51,488 bases of DNA from an uncultured Treponema sp. (lineage in GTDB: Bacteria; Spirochaetota; Spirochaetia; Treponematales; Treponemataceae): contig CAMVDX010000016.1 in the NCBI GenBank assembly GCA_947166355.1, positions 1 to 51,488 on the forward strand, written 5' to 3'. Shown here in pieces: positions 32,050 to 41,028 of the stretch. The notes under the pieces are model-generated. The model had not been told where the DNA came from. It saw only the letters and a list, made by a program, of their open reading frames with translations, and made no database searches. Each line of letters starts with the position of its first letter. Position 1 is the first letter of the stretch. Position numbers and translations under genes: made by a program.

Positions 32050-33858
32050 CTACTCGTCGCGTGCTCCAATATGTGCTTTCCACATATCAGCATATAAACC
32101 ATTCTGCTGCAGCAGTTCTTCGTGAGTTCCTTCGCTGTCGATCACTCCGTCTTTTATTACATAAAGCTTATCTGCATCTTTTACGGTTGAAAGACGGTGA
32201 GCAATAACAATCAAAGTCTTCCCCTTAACAAGCTGGGCTACAGACTTCTGAATGATTGCTTCGTTTTCAGGGTCGGTATAGGCTGTGGCTTCATCAAGAA
32301 TTACGATTGGTGCATCCTTCATCATGGCACGGGCAATTGCGATTCGCTGACGTTCACCGCCGCTCAAGTGAGCACCGCTGCCACCAACAATTGTGTCAAA
32401 GCCATTTTCAAGCGACATGATAAAATCATAACAGCCGGCCTTGCGGGCAATTTCTTCTACCTCAGCGTCTGTCGCGTTCTGGCGGCCAAGGCGGATATTT
32501 TCTCGAACGCTCATATCAAAGAGGAAGTTGTCCTGGCTGACATAAGCCACGCGACTGTTGTATTCCTGGAGAGACAAATCTTTGATGTTCACTCCACCAA
32601 TTTCTACGCTGCCTGAATCAACATCCCAGAGAGAAGCAATAAGGCGGGCAATGGTAGATTTGCCGGAACCGCTTGGGCCAACGAAAGCGGTGTAGCTTCC
32701 CTGTGGAAGAGACATATTTATGCCGTGAAGGATTTCTTTCTTTTCTTCTCCTTCAATTCCTTTATGATAGCTGAACCTGACATCCTTAAGTACTATCGAA
32801 TTATCAGCAGGCTTCTTTACATCAACTTCAGGGCGTTCAAGCTCATCCAGAGTCATGATAGCACCAACCTCGCCAAAAATTGCACCAGCTTTGGCAATAT
32901 CATCATGATAGGTAAAGGCAATCAAAAATGGCTGAATGGCACTTACCGCAAGAACAATCACGGTAATAAAAAGTGAGGCATCAATACTGCCTTTCAGGAA
33001 CATAAAACCACCAATCGGAAGAAGAGAAAAAAGCAAAGTCGGAGTTACCACAGTTGCAATGGCATGAGGCCAGATACAGTCGCGCATCCATTCAACATAG
33101 CAGGCAGAGCCTTCCTGAGCGGCAACAACAAAGCGCTCGTAACTGGACTTAGATTTTCCAAAGGCTTTGATAACCTCAATTCCATTGATATATTCAACGG
33201 CGGTATCATTTAAGGCCTTTGTCTTGTCGAGGGCATACTTAAAGCGGGCCTCTCCATCTTTCATCATAAAGCACATTGCAATCACACCGACCGGAATCAC
33301 TGCCATGCAGGCAAGAGCAAGACGCCAGTCCAGAACAAAAAGATAAACAACGAGAACAATTGATAAAATAATATTCGAAGTATATTCAGGAACAATATGG
33401 GCAAGGGTTGTTTCCATACTGTCAATTCTTTCTATAATGGTACTCTTGAGCGCACCGGATGGCATATCAAGAACAGTTCCGAGTGGCAGACGAGTGAGTT
33501 TATCGCACATAGACTTTCTGATGTTTCCAAGCAGATTAAAGGTTGCGATATGACTCATGCTTGTAGAAATTGCATGAAAGAGCACATTGCCGAACCAGAA
33601 CAAAGCTGTAATTCCACACTCCTTCAAAAAGAGCTGCCAGTCGCGAATGCCAGCCATAAGCTGCTGAACAATTCGTGCAATAATAAAGTATGGTGCAATA
33701 CAGCAAGCCACACTTAAGAGGGCAAAGAATACACTGACAATGTACTGCCCCTTTTTACTTCCTGCAAAATAAAAAATCCAGCTTATAAGGCCGCGGTGTG
33801 CGTTCTTAAAAGTCGCTGTCTTTTTTGGTACAGGACGATTACTTTTGTTATTAGACAT
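32050..33858 (-). CDS. ABC transporter, fused membrane and ATPase domains (YbtP/IrtA-like), module 2
   Basis: A 602-residue half-transporter with a Lys/Asn/Pro-rich start, six helices (~35-330) and an ATPase domain with GPSGSGKST (~394), LSGGERQR (~497), ILDEATAYTDPENE and IAHRL. The first ATPase strand and following loop read FSYHKGIEGEEKKEILHGIN, showing that the paralogue at 10244, with a much longer loop there, has an insertion. Start ATG with GGAGG upstream. It follows an AraC regulator by 38 bp, matching the order of module 1. Confidence 0.88.
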   Translation of the reverse strand: MSNNKSNRPVPKKTATFKNAHRGLISWIFYFAGSKKGQYIVSVFFALLSVACCIAPYFIIARIVQQLMAGIRDWQLFLKECGITALFWFGNVLFHAISTSMSHIATFNLLGNIRKSMCDKLTRLPLGTVLDMPSGALKSTIIERIDSMETTLAHIVPEYTSNIILSIVLVVYLFVLDWRLALACMAVIPVGVIAMCFMMKDGEARFKYALDKTKALNDTAVEYINGIEVIKAFGKSKSSYERFVVAAQEGSACYVEWMRDCIWPHAIATVVTPTLLFSLLPIGGFMFLKGSIDASLFITVIVLAVSAIQPFLIAFTYHDDIAKAGAIFGEVGAIMTLDELERPEVDVKKPADNSIVLKDVRFSYHKGIEGEEKKEILHGINMSLPQGSYTAFVGPSGSGKSTIARLIASLWDVDSGSVEIGGVNIKDLSLQEYNSRVAYVSQDNFLFDMSVRENIRLGRQNATDAEVEEIARKAGCYDFIMSLENGFDTIVGGSGAHLSGGERQRIAIARAMMKDAPIVILDEATAYTDPENEAIIQKSVAQLVKGKTLIVIAHRLSTVKDADKLYVIKDGVIDSEGTHEELLQQNGLYADMWKAHIGARDE

Positions 33859-33896
33859 ATAAACCTCCAGTTATATCCATCATTTATTTTCTTCTC

Positions 33897-34871
33897 CTAT
33901 TTACGCCAGTCTTTTGGCAAGACGCCTTCATTTTTCTTGAAGACCTCAGAAAACTTACTTGCATTCGCATAACCACAGCGACCTGCAATTTCGGTTATAG
34001 AAATGTCAGTCGAAACTAACAGATTTTTCGCCAGTTGTAACCGTGCTTTTGTACGATATTCATTCACAGTAAGCCCATACATTTCCTTAAAGACTTTTTG
34101 AAGGGTAGTGCGGTTCAAATTGACTTTACCTGCCAGTTCTTCAATTGAGATTTCCTTTTCCAAATTTGAGTTTATAATGCGACGCACATTCTGAACCTTA
34201 CGACCGGTAGTTCCGCTGAAATACGCATCCGGGGTTTCACTTTTCATTCGCACATCGCAGCCGTCTTTATCTCTGAATTTCTTAATCAAAAGAATAATTG
34301 CATGAATCACAGCAAGCCTCACAGTATATTTAGAAAAGGCTCCAGGCAGTCTGATAGTTTCCAGAAAGAGTTTTTCCAAAAGCTCGCCGCAGGAGAATGA
34401 AACGACGCTGTCACTCTTTCTGATGTCATTGAAAAAATCAGAACTGCTGAAGTCGGTAGTTCCAAGAAAATCATTCAAAAACGAAATTGTATCTTCGGTA
34501 AAAAGAATAATGCTTATACAGTTCATTCCGCTTTTTCCGAGCATAGCTTTTTTTACCGCAGTCTTGCAGTTGAAAATCATGACATCACCCTTTTCGCCAC
34601 TGGCAAACTGTCTGTTCTGCAGTTCAAACTCCCCGTGCCCGTCAACAATGTACATGATTTCAAGCCCGTCAACTTCTTTTTTTTCTGCCTGATAGTTAGG
34701 ACTATAACTTTCCAGCTCCGAATAAACGAGTTCAATCCCCTTGGCAATATGCGTATGTCTCATAATGCCTTCACCAATAGGCTCGTTCAGCCGGTAAATT
34801 TCCTCGCTTTCCCTCTGGCTGATCAAATCTAAATAAGTCTGAAATATTTTATCTGCCGGCATCTTGTTCAT
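33897..34871 (-). CDS. AraC family transcriptional regulator, module 2
   Basis: A 324-residue regulator. The C-terminal double helix-turn-helix (~230-322) includes ISIEELAGKVNLNRTTLQKV, FKEMYGLTVNEYRTKARLQL and SITEIAGRCGYANASKFSEV. The N-terminal sensory domain is uncharacterised. The ATG at 34871 has AGGA upstream; the longer frame enters a repeat. A GTTAGT dyad stands at 35002-35017, so the regulator gene itself appears metal-controlled and would then switch on the ABC pair, a two-layer circuit as in YbtA-type systems. Confidence 0.87.
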   Translation of the reverse strand: MNKMPADKIFQTYLDLISQRESEEIYRLNEPIGEGIMRHTHIAKGIELVYSELESYSPNYQAEKKEVDGLEIMYIVDGHGEFELQNRQFASGEKGDVMIFNCKTAVKKAMLGKSGMNCISIILFTEDTISFLNDFLGTTDFSSSDFFNDIRKSDSVVSFSCGELLEKLFLETIRLPGAFSKYTVRLAVIHAIILLIKKFRDKDGCDVRMKSETPDAYFSGTTGRKVQNVRRIINSNLEKEISIEELAGKVNLNRTTLQKVFKEMYGLTVNEYRTKARLQLAKNLLVSTDISITEIAGRCGYANASKFSEVFKKNEGVLPKDWRK

Positions 34872-34882
34872 ATTTTTTCCTA

Positions 34883-34997
34883 TGTGAGGGAAGCCCGCTC
34901 GAACCACAGTATTTTCATGCTGTAGGCGAATACCCCTCGCTCGTATATTGTTGCTCGCAACCCCTTACAGCGGGAAATAACTCGCAACGCCCTCACA
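34883..34997. repeat. GC-rich leader repeat, copy C (diverged)
   Basis: Ends TGTGAGGG and CCCTCACA are inverted. Inside are GCTCGAACCACAG...CTGTAGGCG, CCCTCGCTCG and TTGTTGCTCGCAACCCCTT, the same word order as copy D at 40912-41028. It lies between the operator and the AraC start, so it is in the mRNA leader. Confidence 0.7.
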
Positions 34998-35001
34998 GTG
35001 C

Positions 35002-35017
35002 GTTAGTGAGTACTAAC
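35002..35017. promoter_or_regulatory. GTTAGT-N4-ACTAAC operator upstream of AraC module 2
   Basis: Perfect dyad GTTAGT-GAGT-ACTAAC, directly downstream of a TATTAT-like -10 box on the minus strand and 131 bp before the AraC start codon, with the leader repeat in between. Confidence 0.7.
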
Positions 35018-35150
35018 AACAATATAATACAAAACTACACTTTCAGTCACTACTCCAAAAGACAAAAAAAACTCCAATCTGCAATTTAAAAAACTTCAAT
35101 AAAAAAAACAGTTTCATAGAAAGGGCAGTTTCATATATAATCTTCATAAG

Positions 35151-35495
35151 ATGAAAAAGCTTCGTCCCTTTGATTTTTTTGTAACAATAGCAGTTTTATC
35201 TCTTGGAATATTTTTGACAGTTAGAAATTTGTCTCAAAAGGGTAGTGTCATAAAAGTAAATGCCGCAGGAAATCATTATGAATATTCGGCAAAAAAAGAG
35301 GGAATCTACAAAGTTCATGGACCGCTTGGCATAACAACTTTTGAAGTAAAAGCAGGCCGTGTACGAATTATAGATTCTCCTTGCCCCAACAAAACCTGTA
35401 TAAATCAGGGCTGGCATTCTCCGCTTGTTTGTCTGCCAAATAACGTAATTATTACTATAGAAGATGAAGGAGAATTTGATGCGCTCTCAGAATAA
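35151..35495 (+). CDS. NusG domain II-containing protein
   Basis: A 114-residue protein with one N-terminal membrane helix (FDFFVTIAVLSLGIFLTV) and an extracytoplasmic NusG_II domain ending in DSPCPNKTCINQGWH, whose Cys pair is a family hallmark. A TATAAT box at 35136-35141 ends nine bases before the ATG, with no ribosome-binding sequence, so translation may be leaderless. The next gene (Gx transporter) starts inside its end, and ApbE follows convergently. This trio recalls the EetA, EetB/FmnA and FmnB members of flavin-based extracellular electron transfer loci. Confidence 0.82.
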   Translation: MKKLRPFDFFVTIAVLSLGIFLTVRNLSQKGSVIKVNAAGNHYEYSAKKEGIYKVHGPLGITTFEVKAGRVRIIDSPCPNKTCINQGWHSPLVCLPNNVIITIEDEGEFDALSE

Positions 35496-36528
35496 AAATG
35501 AATTGGCTTATTTGTGCGCCCTCACACTTCTTTTTTCTTATGCAGAATTAGTTCTCCCGCGCGTTGTTCCATTTTTCAGACTTGGCCTTGCTAACACAGT
35601 AATCCTTCTTGCACTCGACATAAATTTCAGTTCATATCTTATTCTTTCCATATTAAAAGCAACCGCAGCCTCGCTTACCGGAGGTACACTTTTTTCTCCG
35701 TTCTTTTTAATATCACTTTTGCAGTCTGTTTTTAGTGCCCTTGTTATGAGACTTTTATATAAACTGATTTCAAAGCGGGCAATAAGCATTTACGGAATTT
35801 CAGTGACAGGTTCTGCGGTAAGTGCAGTTATCCAGATTTTTCTTTCCAGCCTCTATATAGGAAAAGGAACTTTTGCATTGCTCGGACCAATGCTGATTTT
35901 TAATACGGCAAGCGGTATACTCACTGCGTTTTTCTGTGAAAAATCCGGAATTAAAGAAAGTATAATTTGTATAAAAGAAAATCCTGCGAGAACAAGAAAT
36001 CAAACATCAGATTCCCTTCAAAATGAAAAATCAAAACTCCCGAGTTCTCAAATATTTTTTGCGGCCATATTAATTATTGCTTCTGTTTCAGTTTTCTTTA
36101 TTAAAAATCTGATGATTCTTGGTCTTGCATTTATAATAAGTCTTGCGGCCCAAAAACTCGCAAAAAGAAAAATCTTTTTAATCCCTCATATTTCCATGTG
36201 GATTTTCATTTTAATTTCAGCGTTATTTATTCCTAACGGAAAAGTTTTATTTAAAATATGGAATCTTTCTATAACAGAAGATGCTTTACTGCTGGGGCTT
36301 CAGAAAGCACTGACTCTCTCAACCGTAAGCGCATTAAGCCAGTGCGCCGTAAGCTTACAACCTGGAAAAAGCACTTTACTTGGCCAAAGCCTGGACTATT
36401 ACAGAATCATGAGCAACCGTTTCCGAAATGCAGAAGGCTCAATCATCAAAAGAATTAATTACGCATTGTGTATAGACTCTAACGCTGAACAATCTCAACA
36501 GATGCAAACTGATACAGAGGCTCAATAA
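35479..36528 (+). CDS. Gx transporter family protein with EcfT-like C-terminal region
   Basis: A 349-residue membrane protein. Residues ~1-165 match the Gx transporter family (formerly heptaprenyl diphosphate synthase component I), with VPFFRLGLANTVILLALDIN as its signature. After a polar linker (~170-195) there is a second membrane part (~200-330) that resembles EcfT/CbiQ components, with ITEDALLLGLQKALTLSTVS. The ATG at 35479 has GGAG seven bases upstream and overlaps the NusG_II gene. The role may be flavin or quinone-precursor transport. Its 3' end overlaps the apbE end by 50 bp. Confidence 0.8.
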   Translation: MRSQNKNELAYLCALTLLFSYAELVLPRVVPFFRLGLANTVILLALDINFSSYLILSILKATAASLTGGTLFSPFFLISLLQSVFSALVMRLLYKLISKRAISIYGISVTGSAVSAVIQIFLSSLYIGKGTFALLGPMLIFNTASGILTAFFCEKSGIKESIICIKENPARTRNQTSDSLQNEKSKLPSSQIFFAAILIIASVSVFFIKNLMILGLAFIISLAAQKLAKRKIFLIPHISMWIFILISALFIPNGKVLFKIWNLSITEDALLLGLQKALTLSTVSALSQCAVSLQPGKSTLLGQSLDYYRIMSNRFRNAEGSIIKRINYALCIDSNAEQSQQMQTDTEAQ

Positions 36529-37507
36529 AATCCTTAATACCTGCCGAATAAATCAGATCCCTGTCTTTAGTGAACAGAATAAAATCAAAATCAGGGTCAG
36601 GATTCGCTTTCCACCATTCAATTGCAGCGGTTTTTCCCATAACAAACAGAGCAGTACTCAGACAGTCGGCATATTTTCCGCTTGAAGCAATGATTGTTAC
36701 ACTTTCAAGATCGCTTTCGCTTGGCCGGCCGGTTTTTGAATCAAAAATATGAATATAGCGCTTTCCGTTTTCATCTTCAAAAAAACGTTCATACCCGCCG
36801 CTTGTAACAACCGCTTTTGATTCAACATTAAGGGCACAGGCAGCATTTCCTGTCCACGGATTTTTTATTCCAACGCGCCATAATGAACCATCCGGTTTTC
36901 TACCAATGGTTTGAATATTTCCGCCAAAATCTAAAAGTGCAGATTTAATATCATTTTTCTGAAGAATCTTTACTGCTTCATCTGCCGCATATCCTTTACC
37001 AATTGCACCAAAATCTATCTCCATTCCTTCATTAATTGGAACTCCTGCCGCATACTCCGAATCACAAAGAGCAGAGTAATCTGTGTGCAAAAGAAGCTCC
37101 GTTATACGCTGATCAGACGGCACTTTATAATTTTCCGTCGTAAAACCCCATTCACGAATAACAGGATAGAGGGCAGGATTAAAAGCAGAATCAGTTTTAG
37201 TATAAATAATGCTTGAAAACTTTAAGATTTCCAGAAGCTCCGGCTTTAATTTTTCAGGAAATTTTTTATTATGATTAATATAATAAACATCACTGGTAGG
37301 AAGAGTGGTCGACAGAATTTTTTCAAGTTCCCCAATTCTATTCTGAATATCTGCACATACACTTTGCCCCTTTTTAGTAGAGGAGGAATAAACACTTACC
37401 GTCATAAAAGTGTTCATTGCAGTAAAGCTTTCGGTAGTTTTTGTCTGTTTGCAGGATGCAAGAACAATAACTAAAACTATAAATAATGCAGGAAATGTTT
37501 TCTTCAT
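36479..37507 (-). CDS. apbE: FAD:protein FMN transferase, lipoprotein
   Basis: A 342-residue ApbE family enzyme that attaches FMN covalently to Thr/Ser of exported flavoproteins. The signal peptide ends in a lipobox (VLASC, ~14-18), anchoring it on the outer face of the membrane. Motifs: MNTFMTVSVY near residue 30, EIDFGAIGKGYAADEAV (~168-184) for FAD and Mg2+ binding, and the ESDLESVTIIASSGKYADCLSTALFVMG segment near 270 with the metal-binding Asp. It is convergent with the NusG_II-Gx pair and may serve a flavoprotein elsewhere in the genome. Confidence 0.93.
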   Translation of the reverse strand: MKKTFPALFIVLVIVLASCKQTKTTESFTAMNTFMTVSVYSSSTKKGQSVCADIQNRIGELEKILSTTLPTSDVYYINHNKKFPEKLKPELLEILKFSSIIYTKTDSAFNPALYPVIREWGFTTENYKVPSDQRITELLLHTDYSALCDSEYAAGVPINEGMEIDFGAIGKGYAADEAVKILQKNDIKSALLDFGGNIQTIGRKPDGSLWRVGIKNPWTGNAACALNVESKAVVTSGGYERFFEDENGKRYIHIFDSKTGRPSESDLESVTIIASSGKYADCLSTALFVMGKTAAIEWWKANPDPDFDFILFTKDRDLIYSAGIKDFIEPLYQFASVEIVQR

Positions 37508-37637
37508 AAAAAAAATCTAGCAAAAGAATGAAGTCTTATCAATAATTAAATAAAATAAATATGAACAGCAATGAAATCAGCTATCCGGGAGAAAAATAAT
37601 TTTTAAATTCTTTGAGTTTTCTTCTTTATATATTGAT

Positions 37638-39650
37638 TTAAGCGAGAGATTTCAGCTTCTTTTTATCTTCGTACATTTCTTTATCTGCACGCTCAAATAT
37701 CTCAGAAACAAAGAGGTCGCTTTCAGTTTTATATTCTGACATTCCTGAAGCTAAAATTACTCCGTTTCCAGCCTTATTATTTTCAAGAACCTGACTTCGC
37801 AATTTATTCATAAGCTCATGTCTGGCCAAATAATCATTTCCCTTAAGGAATACTACGAACTCATCGCCGCCCACTCTGAATACCGGACTGTGAACAAAAA
37901 TATTACACAAAAGTTGTGAAGAAGAGCGAAGGTACTCATCTCCTGCGGCATGACCTTTGGTATCATTTATTTGTTTCAGATTATTTGTATCACATACAAC
38001 AATCGCAAAAGCCAGACTATCAATATCATTTTCGATGCTTCCCTGAACAGAAGCTTCAAGCTCTTTATAAGCAGTCTTGTTTTTAACACCTGTAAGCTCA
38101 TCACGTCTTGCAAGCTCTTTCTCAGTTTTAAGCTCTTTAAGATGCTGCTTTTCCTTTTTTATCTCGTTATCCACATTTTCAACACCGATGATAAAATGCG
38201 TTCCGTCACTGCTTTTTCTAACCGTCATTCTTGTATATTGAGGTTTTCCAGAAACAATCATTCGGTAGTTTATACTGCAATCCTTGTGATTTTCCATTGT
38301 AGAAATCATGTTGTCTTTATTAATGAAGTCGGAAAGCTTTTCACGATCCTGTACATGAATCATTTGAGGAATATTAGTAAGAGATTCACCATAAAAATCA
38401 TCTCCCGATCTATTGATTTCCAGCTGCCCATAAATATCATTAGCGTGATAACACACGTAAGAAGAATCCGCAACGTTTACATAGTAAATTACATCATAAA
38501 TAGAAGCCAGACTTTCAGCAATCTGAGTAAATGTAATACTTTGCTTTTGATTTTCTTTTTGTTTCTTTTCTGCCAGAAGTTCATCTTCTATATCTTTTTC
38601 ATAAAAAATAAGGTACTGACTATTACGTTCGCGCATTACAGTAAAAAGGAAAAACCTTGGTTCTTTGTTTATCAACACTCTGTATTTGAAAGAAAAAGAA
38701 CGTCTTCCTTCAAGATTCTTAAGCATTGATTCTTTATTGTAAAAGCTTTTTGCATATTCCCAATCATCTGGATAAATACAATCTTCAATGCTTATCAAAG
38801 CCTCCTTAAAAAAATCTTTTCCCGTTGCAACAGCATCCAGAGTCATGTATTTCTGGCTTTTAGAAAATGTCAGATATTCACCAGACTCTATGTCTATGTA
38901 AAAAATTGCTTCATAATCTTCTGCCATTACTGAGGCAATATGATCATGAACTTCTTTTTCTTTTTTCTCCCCAGCTTCTACAAGAGAATGAATAAGACAT
39001 ATTCCAATCATAAGTCCCATGGCATAGTATGGGAAAAAAGCATAAAAAATCTGGAATGTGAGAAAAACTCCCAGAACAATACTTGTTAAAGTTACTGCTA
39101 TATATCTTATTTTTTTGTGCCCTGAAGATTTATGGGCAACGTATATCATGTAACTGGAAATTACAATATAAAATGTAATCTGTAATAAAAAAGAAATATT
39201 ACGGCCCGTTTCTCCAATATATTCATGTGCACTATTATAAGAGAACATAAAATGATAAAAACAATTGAGCATCAGACATATTAAGCCAATCACAAACATT
39301 GTCCATACTCCATAAATCAGAACAATGCTGCGTCGACCTTTTGTACCAATATATGCGACAATATATTTTGTCCAGGTCAGCATGGTAAGAAGCATGAACA
39401 AAAAATAAAGGACTGTTAAAGAGTAGATTAATGGAAAGAATTCTGAAACTTCCTTGTGCTCATAAAAAATCCCCCAGGCCATATCAATAATAAAGTAGCA
39501 GTCTGCAGCAAGAAGGAACCTGTTGTAAAGAACATGAACTCGTTTCAGATTATCCGGTTTCTTTGTTCTAAATCCATAGTTCTTAAACAATTCCCAGTTC
39601 AATATTAAATTAATAATCAGACATGCAGCCGGGAGCATTGAGTATAGCAT
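37638..39650 (-). CDS. Membrane-bound diguanylate cyclase (GGDEF)
   Basis: A 670-residue sensor. About seven helices lie in residues ~1-230, two PAS-like segments follow (~245-350 and ~370-490, each with a YSF/YRM and F...V pattern), then a coiled linker (KEKQHLKELKTEKELARRDE) and a GGDEF domain. The catalytic motif is intact, VGGDEF near residue 590, with the preceding NNLKQINDTKGHAAGDEYL helix, so it should make c-di-GMP. No RxxD inhibitory site is seen before the motif. It has GAGG before the ATG and stands alone. The ligand is unknown. Confidence 0.9.
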   Translation of the reverse strand: MLYSMLPAACLIINLILNWELFKNYGFRTKKPDNLKRVHVLYNRFLLAADCYFIIDMAWGIFYEHKEVSEFFPLIYSLTVLYFLFMLLTMLTWTKYIVAYIGTKGRRSIVLIYGVWTMFVIGLICLMLNCFYHFMFSYNSAHEYIGETGRNISFLLQITFYIVISSYMIYVAHKSSGHKKIRYIAVTLTSIVLGVFLTFQIFYAFFPYYAMGLMIGICLIHSLVEAGEKKEKEVHDHIASVMAEDYEAIFYIDIESGEYLTFSKSQKYMTLDAVATGKDFFKEALISIEDCIYPDDWEYAKSFYNKESMLKNLEGRRSFSFKYRVLINKEPRFFLFTVMRERNSQYLIFYEKDIEDELLAEKKQKENQKQSITFTQIAESLASIYDVIYYVNVADSSYVCYHANDIYGQLEINRSGDDFYGESLTNIPQMIHVQDREKLSDFINKDNMISTMENHKDCSINYRMIVSGKPQYTRMTVRKSSDGTHFIIGVENVDNEIKKEKQHLKELKTEKELARRDELTGVKNKTAYKELEASVQGSIENDIDSLAFAIVVCDTNNLKQINDTKGHAAGDEYLRSSSQLLCNIFVHSPVFRVGGDEFVVFLKGNDYLARHELMNKLRSQVLENNKAGNGVILASGMSEYKTESDLFVSEIFERADKEMYEDKKKLKSLA

Positions 39651-39846
39651 AAGGTTTTATGACCTCCGTGTATTCCAATCTTTCACTTAATCTTTTGTTC
39701 CTCTTTTTTAAAATGTATATTTTTAATAATTATAACACATTATTAAAATTTTTTCATTAAACAGTTTTATTAATATAGAAAGAAATACAAAAATTACTCA
39801 ATAATCCCAGCTCAATCTTGCCAGAGAGATTGCTTTAAGTTCTTTT

Positions 39847-40875
39847 CTAAATCTTTTCTGCAATATCGTAAATCAAGCGCTCAGTTTTTTCCCAGCCAAG
39901 GCATGGGTCGGTAATTGATTTTCCGTAAATGCCTTCGCCGATTTTCTGGCAGCCGTCTTCGATGTAGCTTTCAATCATAAAGCCTTTTACGAGTTTAGCA
40001 ACATGTTCGCTGTGGCGGCAGGAATTGAGAACATCCATGATGATGCGTGGCTGCTCAAAAGGATTTTTATTTGAGTTCGAGTGGTTAGTATCGATGATAA
40101 CAGCAGGGTTCTTAAGCTCGCGTGCATCATAGGCATCGCAAAGGCGAATAAGATCCTCGTAGTGATAATTCTGCTGATGACTTCCGTGTTTATCTGTTGA
40201 ACCGCGGAGAATTGCATGACAGTGCTCATTGCCTTCTGAATGAACTTCCCAGCCGCGGTAAATAAAAGTATGAGGATGCTGAGCTGCAAGAATTGCGTTC
40301 ATCATAACGGCATAGTCACCGCTGGTCGGATTCTTCATTCCTACAGGAACTTCGATGCCGCTTGCCGTGAGACGGTGCTGCTGGTCTTCAACCGAGCGGG
40401 CTCCAACGGCAACGTAACCGAGCACATCATCCAGATACTGATAGTTTTCCGGATAAAGCATTTCGTCTGCAAAGATAAAACCAGTTTCTTCTACGGCGCG
40501 CATGTGCATATGACGGCAGGCAACAATTCCCTTGTAGAGGTCAGGCTTCTGATTCGGGTCTGGCTGATGAAGCATTCCCTTGTAGCCTTCGCCGGTAGTG
40601 CGGGGCTTGTTTGTGTAAATGCGGGGAACCATCAGAATCTTGTCTTTTACTTTTTCCTGAACTGGAACAAGACGGTTCATATAATCAAGCACAGCATCCT
40701 CGTTATCTGCCGAGCATGGTCCGATAATCAAAAGCAGCTTATTGAGCCGTCCTTCAAAAACCGCCCTCAGCTCTGCACGTTTTTCTTCAACAATTTTTCC
40801 AACCTTTCCCGAAAGAGGGTATTGTTCCTTAACCTCAGCGGGTATCGCAAGTCTTCTCTCAAATTCCATATTCAT
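39847..40875 (-). CDS. aroF: 3-deoxy-7-phosphoheptulonate (DAHP) synthase
   Basis: A ~342-residue class I (AroF/G/H-type) enzyme for the first step of aromatic amino-acid synthesis, joining PEP and erythrose 4-phosphate; metal-dependent. Motifs: LLLIIGPCSADNEDAVLDYM (~48-67), PRTTGEGYKGMLHQPDPN (~95), and GARSVEDQQHR (~170). The open frame extends to 40890, but its first codons contain the GGAGG ribosome-binding site, so ATG 40875 is preferred. It follows pheA across a GC-rich repeat and is expected to be co-controlled by the attenuator ahead of pheA. The isozyme letter is conventional only. Confidence 0.93.
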   Translation of the reverse strand: MNMEFERRLAIPAEVKEQYPLSGKVGKIVEEKRAELRAVFEGRLNKLLLIIGPCSADNEDAVLDYMNRLVPVQEKVKDKILMVPRIYTNKPRTTGEGYKGMLHQPDPNQKPDLYKGIVACRHMHMRAVEETGFIFADEMLYPENYQYLDDVLGYVAVGARSVEDQQHRLTASGIEVPVGMKNPTSGDYAVMMNAILAAQHPHTFIYRGWEVHSEGNEHCHAILRGSTDKHGSHQQNYHYEDLIRLCDAYDARELKNPAVIIDTNHSNSNKNPFEQPRIIMDVLNSCRHSEHVAKLVKGFMIESYIEDGCQKIGEGIYGKSITDPCLGWEKTERLIYDIAEKI

Positions 40876-40911
40876 TTCATTTACCTCCATAAATCTATTT
40901 TAAGTTTTTGT

Positions 40912-41028
40912 AGGGTGGGGAAGGCCTAGCTCGAAACACGGCTCATTTTGAGCCGTGTGCCATATCCCCTCGCTCGCACTTCGTTGCTCGCTACCCCTTC
41001 TCCTAGGGGCATAGCCCCTAAAACCCCA
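40912..41028. repeat. GC-rich intercistronic repeat, copy D
   Basis: A ~117-bp element: GGGTGGGGAAGG, ACACGGCTCATTTTGAGCCGTGT hairpin words, CTCGCTCGCACTTCGTTGCTC, CTACCCCTTCT, then CTAGGGGCATAGCCCC and a CCCC end that abuts the pheA stop. It shares TTCGTTGC and CTACCCCTTCT with copies A and B and CTCGAA with copy C. Confidence 0.75.

Noticed and set aside
31925..32083. N-terminal extension of the ABC gene at 30158
   Set aside because: The added residues translate a GC-rich repeat; ATG 31924 has a good ribosome-binding site and matches the paralogue's length.
40240..40929. 229-codon plus-strand frame opposite DAHP synthase
   Set aside because: Antisense shadow of a conserved enzyme; no family features.
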